Source: JBCBKZ01 sp039026975 (GTDB taxonomy: Bacteria > Bacteroidota > Bacteroidia > J057). From it: 9,508 bases of DNA. Positions 1-7,151 of the stretch are shown here, one piece after another. The notes beneath the pieces were generated by a model that saw only the letters and a program-made list of their open reading frames with translations, was not told the DNA's origin and ran no database searches. The position numbers and the translations under genes were made by a program. Position 1 is the first letter of the stretch; each line of letters begins with the position of its first letter. The DNA is taken from positions 1 to 9,508 of the forward strand of contig JBCCLI010000250.1 of NCBI GenBank assembly GCA_039026975.1, written 5' to 3'.

Positions 1-396
1 CATACCTTTATATTTGAAGGGGAAGGGAAGATCAAGGATTTTCCCGGCAGCTATTCTCAATACAGAGACTGGAAAGAATCAGCGGAAGTGAACAGCCCAA
101 CCCAACCTCAAAAGCTTCCTAAAACACCCGCCTCTGCCCCTATGGAGAAAGTTAGGAAGGAGCAATCTGCCCAGAGAAAGCTGAGCTACAAAGAGAAAAG
201 AGAGTATGAATCTTTGGAGACAGAAATAGAAGAGATGGAAAGCAGGAAGGGAGAACTGGAGACACTCATTAACTCTGGAGAAACTGATTATCAAAAGCTA
301 GGAGAATGGACTTCTGAACTTGAAACACTTAACGCTTCCCTAGATGAAAAGACCAATAGGTGGCTTACATTAGCTGAGATAGCCGGAGATTTATAG
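1..396 (+). CDS. ABC-F family ATPase, Uup-like, C-terminal part (5' end outside window)
   Basis: The frame is open from the first base and ends at TAG 394-396, giving the last 131 residues. The first residues (HTFIFEGEGKIKDFPGSYSQY) match the end of the second nucleotide-binding domain of ABC-F proteins, where the H-loop region runs into the 'FEG.G.I..F.G.YS.Y' segment. A proline-rich linker follows (about residues 30-45). From about residue 58 there is a charged, Glu/Lys-rich C-terminal domain (LSYKEKREYESLETEIEEME..., ending near LDEKTNRWLTLAE) that should form the antiparallel coiled coil typical of Uup. ABC-F ATPases are soluble proteins that act on the ribosome rather than in transport, and the Uup C-terminal domain binds nucleic acid; this is family knowledge. 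The Walker motifs lie upstream of the window, so activity cannot be judged. The gene converges on the next one with a single base between the stops. The fold is confident; the exact subfamily is less so. Confidence 0.88.
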   Translation, partial: HTFIFEGEGKIKDFPGSYSQYRDWKESAEVNSPTQPQKLPKTPASAPMEKVRKEQSAQRKLSYKEKREYESLETEIEEMESRKGELETLINSGETDYQKLGEWTSELETLNASLDEKTNRWLTLAEIAGDL

Positions 397-397
397 C

Positions 398-1015
398 TCA
401 GGTGGGAGCACTACTGGCCAGCAGTAACACGGTGGCGCTGTAAGTTCCTGGAACTACAAACTGTTCTATTAGCGGGGGCATACCACTAAGTACCCTAATT
501 TCTGGTGTCCCTATATCAAAATCTAATATGAAGCGGTTACTCTCCACGGAACCCGCGTTTCCCTTTATCCCTGGAGAAATTAATATATGATCCCCTCCCA
601 ATACCTGGGCAGTAGAAGGGTTTAAGGTAGCATTAGCCAACACCAGGTTAGTGCCTACCTGATGGGTGCCTACACTAGTAATTTTATATCCTAAATTCCG
701 CATATCTATCAAATGTCCCCCTAATGTATTCATAGCCCATGGAGCTTCTAAATACACTATATAGTTGACGCTGCTGCTCACCTCAAAGCGAGCCTGCTGC
801 TCTGTACCTGGGATAGGGTTCATTACGCCATATTTATATCCATGAATAGTGTTTATCAGAAAATGCTGGTTACCGCCGGATAGGACTTGAATTTCCAAAA
901 ACCCCCTAAATAGGGCACTTATTTTAATCTCATCAGCCTGACCCCTTAGGCCGCTTACCCCCATTAAGGTAAATAGGGCACACAGCAGGAAAAGTCGCTT
1001 TGAGAAAAATATCAT
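398..1015 (-). CDS. Small exported protein of unknown function, beta-rich
   Basis: This encodes 205 residues from ATG 1015-1013 to TGA 400-398. Residues 1-26 form a clear Sec signal peptide: a positive start (MIFFSKR), a hydrophobic core (LFLLCALFTLMGV) and a probable cleavage site around GLRGQA/DE. There is no lipobox cysteine at the cleavage region, so it is probably a soluble periplasmic or secreted protein. The mature part alternates hydrophobic and polar residues with many Gly, Ser, Thr and Asn, as in beta-sandwich proteins. Its end (VVPGTYSATVLLL, about 187-199) resembles the last strands of DUF4402 or fimbrial-type domains, but that similarity is only by eye. There are no catalytic motifs, and mature cysteines are absent. 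No Shine-Dalgarno sequence is visible. It converges on the ABC-F gene with one base between the stops and diverges from the PLP-fold gene. I do not recognise the family with certainty. Confidence 0.75.
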   Translation of the reverse strand: MIFFSKRLFLLCALFTLMGVSGLRGQADEIKISALFRGFLEIQVLSGGNQHFLINTIHGYKYGVMNPIPGTEQQARFEVSSSVNYIVYLEAPWAMNTLGGHLIDMRNLGYKITSVGTHQVGTNLVLANATLNPSTAQVLGGDHILISPGIKGNAGSVESNRFILDFDIGTPEIRVLSGMPPLIEQFVVPGTYSATVLLLASSAPT

Positions 1016-1161
1016 ATGAAAATACTAGCACTAAGCAAGGAGAGCAGAAAGCCAAATATGTTTCTGGTAAAACCTAGATAAGATTTTGGAAGGAATTGAA
1101 CTACTAGGAAAGGGGATTCAGGGATGTTTTATTGATATACTTATGATTATTTATTCTTTTT

Positions 1162-1193
1162 TTTGAAAAAATTGTAAAGAATTGGTAATCTTG
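1162..1193 (+). promoter_or_regulatory. Candidate Bacteroidota-type promoter for the PLP-fold gene
   Basis: TTTG at 1162-1165 is followed after 20 bases by TAATCTTG at 1186-1193. This fits the Bacteroidota primary sigma consensus (TTTG at -33, TAnnTTTG at -7) with one mismatch (C for T). Transcription would start around 1198-1200, leaving a leader of about 60 bases before ATG 1261. The last bases before the start are A-rich (AAAGAAGCAAAT) with no Shine-Dalgarno, which is usual in this phylum. The match is by eye only, in an AT-rich gap where chance hits are possible. Confidence 0.4.
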
Positions 1194-1260
1194 GTAACAG
1201 ATTATTTCAAATAGAACCATTACTACTCGCTTCGTTTTTCAAAAAAGCAAAGAAGCAAAT

Positions 1261-2346
1261 ATGCAATTTGAAACGAAAGCGATTAAGTCCATCGCAGAAA
1301 TGGACAATCTTACGCACTTTTATTCTGCTCCAGATACTCTTACTGTCCCTTTACTTAACCAGGCAAACTTTTCCCCAAAAGCTGTTTCAGCCTTTTCAGA
1401 AATAGAACTCTCTTCTCTAGAGCGCAAGCTAGCCAAGCTTGAAGGAGGAGAACGTGCCTGCCTGTGGCAGGAAGACTCAATTTCTGTTTGGCATGCACTT
1501 GTCAGTAGTTTGCCTAAAGACGCTCATGTACTGATCCCTTGTCCGCATGAGGAATCTTCTCTCTCTCATTTACATGAAATTCTTATATCAGAACAACTTT
1601 CCTACAGCTGTGTAGATATATATTCTCCAGATAGCTGGGCTGAGGCTATCACCAGCCAAACCCAAATGCTAGTATTGGCATCTCCTACCTTTCCGGACTT
1701 AAGCATTATAGACTTATCTTTTGCTGGTATGTTTGCGAGAAAGCATAATCTGATTCTGGCAGTAGATAATAGCGTAAATTCCCCTTATCTCCAGCAGCCA
1801 TTAGCCCTTGGGGCACATGTAGTAATCCATTCAGGAATTAACTTCTTGAGTAAGCAAACTATGGCACCTTTCGGGCTACTAACAGGTAATAAAACCTTAA
1901 TAGAGTCTGTAAAAGATAGAAGATCTACTAACGGAATGAAGTTCTCCACCTTTGACTTATGGCTCCTGAAAAAAAGTCTTGAAACCCTTCACCTTAGGGT
2001 GGAAAGACAGTGTTTAAATGCACAGCAGATGGCCTTATGTTTACTATATAACCCCCGGGTATCCTTGGTGAAGTATCCCTTCCTTCCCAGCCATCCACAG
2101 GTAAAACTAGCCAGGAAACAAATGAAGTTTGGGGGAGCAGAACTTAGTTTCATCCACAAAGGAGGTAAACAGGGCGCCAGGAAGTTCATCCAAAGTCTTT
2201 CTATTATAGCTAAAGGAAAGCAAACGCAAGAGAATTACACCTACGCCTGTCATACTGACGGGGAGGGAAGAATAAAATTATTCGCAGGCCTGGAGCACGA
2301 AATGGATCTATGCGCAGACCTTGAAAAAGCACTTGCTCAATCATAA
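1261..2346 (+). CDS. Cys/Met-metabolism PLP-fold protein lacking the catalytic lysine (probable pseudoenzyme)
   Basis: This encodes 361 residues, slightly shorter than the usual 380-400 of cystathionine gamma-synthases, gamma-lyases and methionine gamma-lyases. Family landmarks are clear: FETKAI at 3-8; LERKLAKLEGGE at 53-64; the core VDNSVNSPYLQQPLALGA at 168-185, with the Asp that pairs with the PLP ring nitrogen (D169); FDLWLLKKSLETLHLRVER at 231-249; and a C-terminal KLFAGLEHEMDLCADLEKAL. Functional residues are altered. The motif HSATKYLGGHSD, whose Lys forms the Schiff base with PLP, reads HSGINFLSKQTM at 190-201, putting Asn194 at the Lys position; the nearest Lys is 198, four residues later. 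The SSGMAA phosphate-binding loop reads WQEDSIS (69-75). The YSR phosphate contact appears lost near 42-44. The SLGGVES motif reads SLSIIAKG (312-319). The substrate-carboxylate Arg appears to be Lys339. The frame is intact throughout, so it does not look like a decaying gene. The fold is confident; loss of lyase chemistry is an inference from alignment by eye. A binding or regulatory role is possible but unshown. Confidence 0.85.
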   Translation: MQFETKAIKSIAEMDNLTHFYSAPDTLTVPLLNQANFSPKAVSAFSEIELSSLERKLAKLEGGERACLWQEDSISVWHALVSSLPKDAHVLIPCPHEESSLSHLHEILISEQLSYSCVDIYSPDSWAEAITSQTQMLVLASPTFPDLSIIDLSFAGMFARKHNLILAVDNSVNSPYLQQPLALGAHVVIHSGINFLSKQTMAPFGLLTGNKTLIESVKDRRSTNGMKFSTFDLWLLKKSLETLHLRVERQCLNAQQMALCLLYNPRVSLVKYPFLPSHPQVKLARKQMKFGGAELSFIHKGGKQGARKFIQSLSIIAKGKQTQENYTYACHTDGEGRIKLFAGLEHEMDLCADLEKALAQS

Positions 2347-2480
2347 AAATCCATTTCATTTATATCAGGAAAAGCTATATAATTGAAAAGTTTGGGAAAA
2401 CTTACTCATAGGAGTGGGGCTTTTGGAAAGCATAATTCTGCTCAAATAGAACTTGCGGAGAATATTTCCCTATCCTCCCC

Positions 2481-5400
2481 TTAAAAAGTATCTACAAACC
2501 CTCGACCTCCCCCTTTTACCACCTTTCCCATGGAAAGTAGCCCATTCATAATCCACGTACGCGTATGCTGCGGGTCAATCACCTCATCTATTTCCAGGAA
2601 GGCAGCCGTATTGATAGCTCTGCCGTGCTGGTAGGCTTTGGCTACCATTTGTTGGTAGAGGGCTTCTCGTTTTTCTGGATCTTCTATGGCTTCCAGCTCT
2701 TTTCTGAAGCCTAAACGTACGGCCCCTTCCAGTCCCATTCCGCCAAATTCTCCTGTAGGCCAGGACACAGAAAAAAGAGATTCATGCATCCCTCCACCTG
2801 CCATAGCCATAGATCCTAAGCCATACGCTTTTCTGAGAATTACGGTAAATATGGGTACCTTCTTCTTAGCCATGGCTGTAAATAAGCGGGAGGTGTGCCT
2901 GACTAATCCTGTTTTTTCAGCCTCAGGGCCTACCATAAATCCAGGCGTATCACAAAGGGAAAGAATGGGAATCCCAAAAGTATCACATAGCTGTATGAAC
3001 CTGGCGGCTTTCCCTGCACCTGCCGCATCAATAGCGCCTCCAAGTTCGGCAGGATTATTAGCTATACAGCCCATCGGCCTCCCTTCTACGCGGATGAAAG
3101 TAGTAATCATTCCCTTAGCATATTCCTTTCTTAGTTCAAGGATGGACTCTTTATCTGCTATGGCTGCTATCACCTTATGGATATCATACACCCTACGCCT
3201 ATTCTCAGGGATCATATACCTTAGTTTTCGCTGATCTTCACATTCCCATATTTGTAGGCTTCCCTGAAAGTAGGACAGGTACTTCTTCGCTATTTCTATG
3301 GCAGCTTGCTCATCCCTGGCTAGGACGTCTATGACTCCATTGGCCTGCTGGACACCTACAGGGCCAATCTCCTTAGGATGGAACTTTCCCAGGCCCCCTC
3401 CTTCTATCATGGCAGGTCCCCCCATCCCAAGATTAGTATCTTCCGTAGCTATGATCACATCCGAACAACCCGCCAGTGCTGCATTCCCTGCAAAACAGTA
3501 CCCGGACACAATCGCAATCCGAGGGGCCTCTCCATTATGCTTGGCAAAGGCGGCAAACGTACTAAGCTGAAGCCCCCCTACCGCCTGTATGTCTGTATCT
3601 CCCGGCCTCCCGCCGCCGCCCTCAGCAAAAAGGATAATGGGGAGCTTGGCCTTCCTAGCTACTTCCAGCACCCTGTCTGTCTTGTGATGCCCAAAATATC
3701 CCTGTGTCCCCGCCAAAACAGTATAGTCATAGCATAAGATCATACACTTAGCCTCCTCCTTCTCAAACATCTCTCCATTTACTTCTCCTATACCCGTTAT
3801 GATCCCATCTGCCGGCGTAGACTGTATTAACTCCTCCTCTTTTTTCCGATTCCTTTGGGCAGCAATGATCAGAGAACCATACTCATGGAAAGAGTCTTCC
3901 TCGCATAACTGGGCTATGTTTTCACGGGCAGTCTGCTTTCCCTTTCGTTTGCGCTTGGCTACCGCCTCAGTCCTGTGTGCATCTTGCTGAACTGCCTTTC
4001 TGTCAAGCAAGGCCTGAAGCTCTGGTCTGATATGTTCCAGGTCTAGTTCCTCTACTTCTTCCCCTGTATGCTCTCCCTCTAAGGCTGACTCCAGAACCAT
4101 TAACACTTGACCGGTCTGTATAATTTCTCCTACCTGAACCCTTAACTCAGATACTACACCTCCCGCATCAGCCATAACCAGGGTTTCCATCTTCATAGCC
4201 TCTATGACTAATAAGGACTGGCCTTTCTGTATCCTGTCTCCCTCCCCTACCTCTAGGCTTATTAATGTTCCTGGAAGTGGACTTTTTACAGCTATAGTAT
4301 CTTCAGAAACTTCCTGCGTGGATAAGGATTCTGGAACCTCACTTCTTAGTGGATTCTCTTGTGGCGTTTCAGTCTCTAGTTTAGTGAGTTCATGGAGATG
4401 TCTGGAAATGAATTTTGTGGAGAATTGATTCTTCAAAAACACCTCATGGCTTAGGACCTGCATAAGAAGGGGCAGGTTAGTAACTATTCCCTCCAGGGAA
4501 CATCTACTCAAGGCCTGCTTTGCCTTATGAGCTGCTGACAGAAATTCCGGCTGATGAGAATGAATGATCAACTTAGCCAATAGCGTATCAAAAGCGGGGT
4601 TATTAGTGTATCCTTGGTAAGCTGCCGTTTCTATCCTAACTCCCTTTCCAAATGGGAGCTCCATACGCTTAAGGGTACCTGTTTGGAGTTGAGGTAATCC
4701 TTCTGCTGATAGGGTTTCAGCATTAATACGGACTTGAATGGAATAGCCTTTAGGAGGGACTAGCGCTTCCTGCCTAAGTCCCAAGTCTGATAGACTCGCG
4801 CCCCTAGCCTGCTGGAGTTGGAAAGCCACCAGGTCTACCCCAGTAACTTCTTCAGTAACTGTATGTTCTACCTGGATTCTGGGATTGGCCTCCAAAAAAT
4901 AAAAGTCAGCCTCTGAGGTGAAGTCATTCCCTGCTACCAGAAATTCAAATGTTCCTGCACTCTCAAATTGTATAGCGTGAGCCATGTTTATGCTGGCATC
5001 TGTAAGCTTCTTCCTGAGGACCGGATTCATTTGTGGACAGGGGGCTATTTCTACTAGTTTTTGGTGATTTCTTTGGATACTGCACTCTCGCTCCCATAGG
5101 TGAGATACTTCCTGACCATCTCCAATGATCTGTACTTCTACATGCCTGGCAGTAGGTAAGTACTGCTCTACATAGAGGTCAGCTCTCCCAAAAGCCCTTT
5201 TCGCCTCTCTTTCACACTTTGCATAAAGGCTGGTGATTTCAGCCTTTTGACTCACCAAGGCCATCCCTCTTCCTCCTCCCCCCGAGAGGGATTTGATTAG
5301 CATTTGAGCGCCTGACGGAAGGGAGGAGAAAAAATCCTCAGCCTCAGCTAAAGAGGTGGCCGTATTGGTGCCGGGAAGAATGGGGATTTTATGGTCCATT

Positions 5401-5768
5401 GCTAGTGCCCTGGCCTGACTCTTATCTCCGAGTAGCCTTAGCGTGGCAGCACCAGGTCCTACAAAGGTGATCCCTACTTCTTCACAAGCAGCTGCAAAGG
5501 CAGCATTCTCACTTAAGAATCCATACCCAGGATGAATGAGGGTAACCTCATGCTGAGTGGCTATGTGGATAATCTGCTTGATGTCCAGGTAAGGGGCTAC
5601 CCCCCTTCCTGTCAAGGGGACTGCCTCATTAGCCCTTCGGATGGGCAGCTCTTGGGTATCATCTTCTGAATAGATGGAAAGGGTAGGAATCCCCTGCTCT
5701 GCTGCTGCCTGAATAATACGAAGAGCTATTTCACCTCTGTTAGCAATGAGTAGTTTATCCTTTTTCAT
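2481..5768 (-). CDS. Single-chain biotin-dependent acyl-CoA carboxylase (BC-BCCP-CT fusion)
   Basis: This encodes 1095 residues from ATG 5768-5766 to TAA 2483-2481. The frame could extend to a GTG at 5801, but the ATG gives MKKDKLLIANRGEIALRI, the standard start of biotin carboxylases, so I prefer it. Domains: biotin carboxylase at about 1-457, with HPGYGFLSENA (79-89), the ATP-grasp glycine loop GGGGRGM (163-169), QRNHQK (232-237) and EANPRIQVEHTVTE (293-306) containing the catalytic Arg; biotin carrier at about 491-560, with EAMKME and biotinyl Lys526 (codon 4193-4191); carboxyltransferase at about 579-1095, with oxyanion-hole segments GYCFAGNAALAG (756-767) and RKAYGLGSMAMAGG (979-992). 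ATP and bicarbonate carboxylate biotin, which passes CO2 to an acyl-CoA in the cytoplasm. Size (about 120 kDa), domain order and the GMGGPAMIEGGGLG segment resemble the single-chain long-chain acyl-CoA carboxylases described from mycobacteria. The substrate range cannot be read from sequence. All key catalytic residues seem present. The biotin ligase is not in the window. Confidence 0.93.
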   Translation of the reverse strand: MKKDKLLIANRGEIALRIIQAAAEQGIPTLSIYSEDDTQELPIRRANEAVPLTGRGVAPYLDIKQIIHIATQHEVTLIHPGYGFLSENAAFAAACEEVGITFVGPGAATLRLLGDKSQARALAMDHKIPILPGTNTATSLAEAEDFFSSLPSGAQMLIKSLSGGGGRGMALVSQKAEITSLYAKCEREAKRAFGRADLYVEQYLPTARHVEVQIIGDGQEVSHLWERECSIQRNHQKLVEIAPCPQMNPVLRKKLTDASINMAHAIQFESAGTFEFLVAGNDFTSEADFYFLEANPRIQVEHTVTEEVTGVDLVAFQLQQARGASLSDLGLRQEALVPPKGYSIQVRINAETLSAEGLPQLQTGTLKRMELPFGKGVRIETAAYQGYTNNPAFDTLLAKLIIHSHQPEFLSAAHKAKQALSRCSLEGIVTNLPLLMQVLSHEVFLKNQFSTKFISRHLHELTKLETETPQENPLRSEVPESLSTQEVSEDTIAVKSPLPGTLISLEVGEGDRIQKGQSLLVIEAMKMETLVMADAGGVVSELRVQVGEIIQTGQVLMVLESALEGEHTGEEVEELDLEHIRPELQALLDRKAVQQDAHRTEAVAKRKRKGKQTARENIAQLCEEDSFHEYGSLIIAAQRNRKKEEELIQSTPADGIITGIGEVNGEMFEKEEAKCMILCYDYTVLAGTQGYFGHHKTDRVLEVARKAKLPIILFAEGGGGRPGDTDIQAVGGLQLSTFAAFAKHNGEAPRIAIVSGYCFAGNAALAGCSDVIIATEDTNLGMGGPAMIEGGGLGKFHPKEIGPVGVQQANGVIDVLARDEQAAIEIAKKYLSYFQGSLQIWECEDQRKLRYMIPENRRRVYDIHKVIAAIADKESILELRKEYAKGMITTFIRVEGRPMGCIANNPAELGGAIDAAGAGKAARFIQLCDTFGIPILSLCDTPGFMVGPEAEKTGLVRHTSRLFTAMAKKKVPIFTVILRKAYGLGSMAMAGGGMHESLFSVSWPTGEFGGMGLEGAVRLGFRKELEAIEDPEKREALYQQMVAKAYQHGRAINTAAFLEIDEVIDPQHTRTWIMNGLLSMGKVVKGGGRGFVDTF

Positions 5769-6181
5769 TTTGAAAAACTGACGATAGAATATTGATTTCA
5801 CAAGTCACGACTCATATTTTCGGCGGCAATACCTGCTATCCTGGAATAACATACGCCTAATAGGCTGACTATCAACTCCCACCTTTAGGTCATCTTTAAT
5901 AAGGTCTTCTTTATGAATTTACTGTAACAGAAAGCAAAAGAATATATGAAGGTTTTCTGCTGACACAAATCACGGAACTAACGCGAAGGTTCTGAATTTA
6001 ATCTGTGCATTCATAGTGCTTTAGTCAAGGCCAGGAACTGTAGGAAAAGGAAAAAACTCACGATTAGAAATAGCAGTATCAGTATTTCCATAAACCATTT
6101 CCTAAACATGGGCCACTTATAATCTTCCAATTATATCTTTATTTCTGAGCATTTATCCCATTCTGTCATTAATTTCAGAAC
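5769..6181. other. 413-base divergent intergenic region, no gene
   Basis: This is the longest non-coding stretch, between the carboxylase (-) and the cytoplasmic TPR gene (+). No open frame of meaningful length and no tRNA-like or rRNA-like structure is visible; the few ATG-led frames end within about 15 codons. It must hold both promoters. For the TPR gene, TATCTTTA at 6134-6141 resembles a Bacteroidota -7 element, but no TTTG lies at the right distance upstream, so I do not call it. No good promoter for the carboxylase could be picked. Two short palindromes at 5855-5890 are listed separately. Confidence 0.7.
5855..5890. promoter_or_regulatory. Pair of short CCT/AGG palindromes, possible operator
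   Basis: GCCTAATAGGC at 5855-5865 is a perfect palindrome around a central A. ACCTTTAGGT at 5881-5890 is a perfect palindrome with the same CCT...AGG half-sites. Their centres are about 25 bases apart, in the region where a promoter of the carboxylase could lie (87-122 bases before its ATG). A regulator binding both is conceivable. Arms of 4-5 bases arise by chance at about this frequency in 400 bases, so the call is weak. Confidence 0.2.
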
Positions 6182-7147
6182 ATGGAAGCATCTCAGGAAG
6201 ACCTTGTATTTCAGGCATGGAATCATCTGGAATTGGAAGAATATGAAGAGGCTGAAAAGTTAGCTTCTTCCCTTATGAAACTTCCTGAAGAGGCAGGCTT
6301 CAGAATCCAATCTATGATCTGGGTAGCGAGAGAGAACGAACAAAAAGCCCTTGAAGTATTAGAACAGGGACTCACTGCCCTTCCAAACGAGTGGCATTTA
6401 TGGCTGCAGTACGGTAACATGCTTTCCCAGGTAGGCCGGTTTGAAGAAGCCCTGGAATCTTTTGATAATGGTCTGGCCACAGAGCCTGATCAACCTGCCT
6501 GGCTCTACTTAAACCAAGCAGTGGTTTACTTCCGTCAAGGGCAGATAGATGAAGCCCTTACCCTACTCCAGTCTATTGATGATCCGGCAGTCATTACTGA
6601 GGCATTCTCCTTACAGCTTTCTATGCTAGACCAGGTAGACAGACATGATTTAATCCTGGAAATAGCTACTGATGAATTGGAAATTCTCCCTGTTCCTGAA
6701 ACCATGGAAGAGGCTAGCAAGCTTTCTCAGATCTGCTCGCAGATAGCTAATGCAGCCTGGTATGAAGATAAGAGTAAGGAAGAGGTCTTCCACTATTTGA
6801 GGCAGTCCATTTCTTTTGACAGGACTAATCCGCAGGCTATCTGGCTATGGCGAGAAGCCTACCCAGAATTTATAGATTCTCCTAAAGAGTTTCAGCTATT
6901 AGTTCAGGGACGGTTTCAAACACAAGAAGGCCAGGAAGAGCAATCCCTATTTCTCACTACCTATGCCCTGGTGGCAGGGTCTACAGATCATGCCCTTAGG
7001 CTCATTCAAGCATATGAGATAGAAGAAGTAAATACGGAAACACTGGAAATTCTAGAAGTAGAAGAGGGAGAAAGCGAGTCCGCCCAAGCAGTAGGCATAT
7101 ATGAAGTGGGGGGATTCGGGATACTAGACCCCGACGAAAATGTATAA
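6182..7147 (+). CDS. Cytoplasmic TPR protein with a distinct C-terminal module
   Basis: This encodes 321 residues from ATG 6182 to TAA 7145-7147. There is no signal peptide or membrane segment, so it should be cytoplasmic. It is strongly acidic (many Glu and Asp). Tetratricopeptide-like helical pairs can be seen at about 8-35, 55-70, 73-106 (the clearest: LQYGNMLSQVGRFEEALESF) and 107-135 (LNQAVVYFRQGQIDEALTLL), followed by less regular helices to about 225. TPR arrays bind other proteins. The last 90 residues are different. They run as a strand (FLTTYALVAG, 257-266), a helix (STDHALRLIQAYE), a strand (LEILEVEE) and a Gly-rich end (GIYEVGGFGIL, 305-315). This looks like a small alpha/beta domain of its own. 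It converges on the exported TPR gene with four bases between the stops. No partner or function can be named; the TPR assignment is firm. Confidence 0.82.
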   Translation: MEASQEDLVFQAWNHLELEEYEEAEKLASSLMKLPEEAGFRIQSMIWVARENEQKALEVLEQGLTALPNEWHLWLQYGNMLSQVGRFEEALESFDNGLATEPDQPAWLYLNQAVVYFRQGQIDEALTLLQSIDDPAVITEAFSLQLSMLDQVDRHDLILEIATDELEILPVPETMEEASKLSQICSQIANAAWYEDKSKEEVFHYLRQSISFDRTNPQAIWLWREAYPEFIDSPKEFQLLVQGRFQTQEGQEEQSLFLTTYALVAGSTDHALRLIQAYEIEEVNTETLEILEVEEGESESAQAVGIYEVGGFGILDPDENV

Positions 7148-7151
7148 ACTA

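Noticed and set aside
79..294. Minus-strand open frame of 71 codons
   Set aside because: It is antisense to the conserved ABC-F coiled-coil region, and its Leu/Phe/Cys-rich translation is the expected complement of Lys/Glu-rich sequence.
1229..1256. GCTTC/GAAGC inverted repeat just before the start of the PLP-fold gene
   Set aside because: It is a five-base stem with an 18-base loop of A and T runs; likely chance, and the A-rich sequence before ATG is ordinary for the phylum.
2388..2431. Small hairpins as a terminator between the PLP-fold gene and the carboxylase (AAGTTT/AAACTT at 2388-2403, GCTTT/AAAGC at 2419-2431)
   Set aside because: Stems are only 5-6 base pairs, mostly A-T, and neither is followed by a convincing T-run on either strand.
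2686..3990. Several plus-strand open frames of 63-182 codons
   Set aside because: They lie wholly inside the carboxylase on the opposite strand, their translations are Ser/Pro/Cys-rich with no recognisable motif, and the carboxylase frame is unambiguous.
5769..5801. Upstream GTG start extending the carboxylase by 11 residues
   Set aside because: The extension (MKSIFYRQFFK) does not resemble biotin carboxylase N-termini, while the ATG at 5768 gives the standard MKKDKLLIANRGEIA start.
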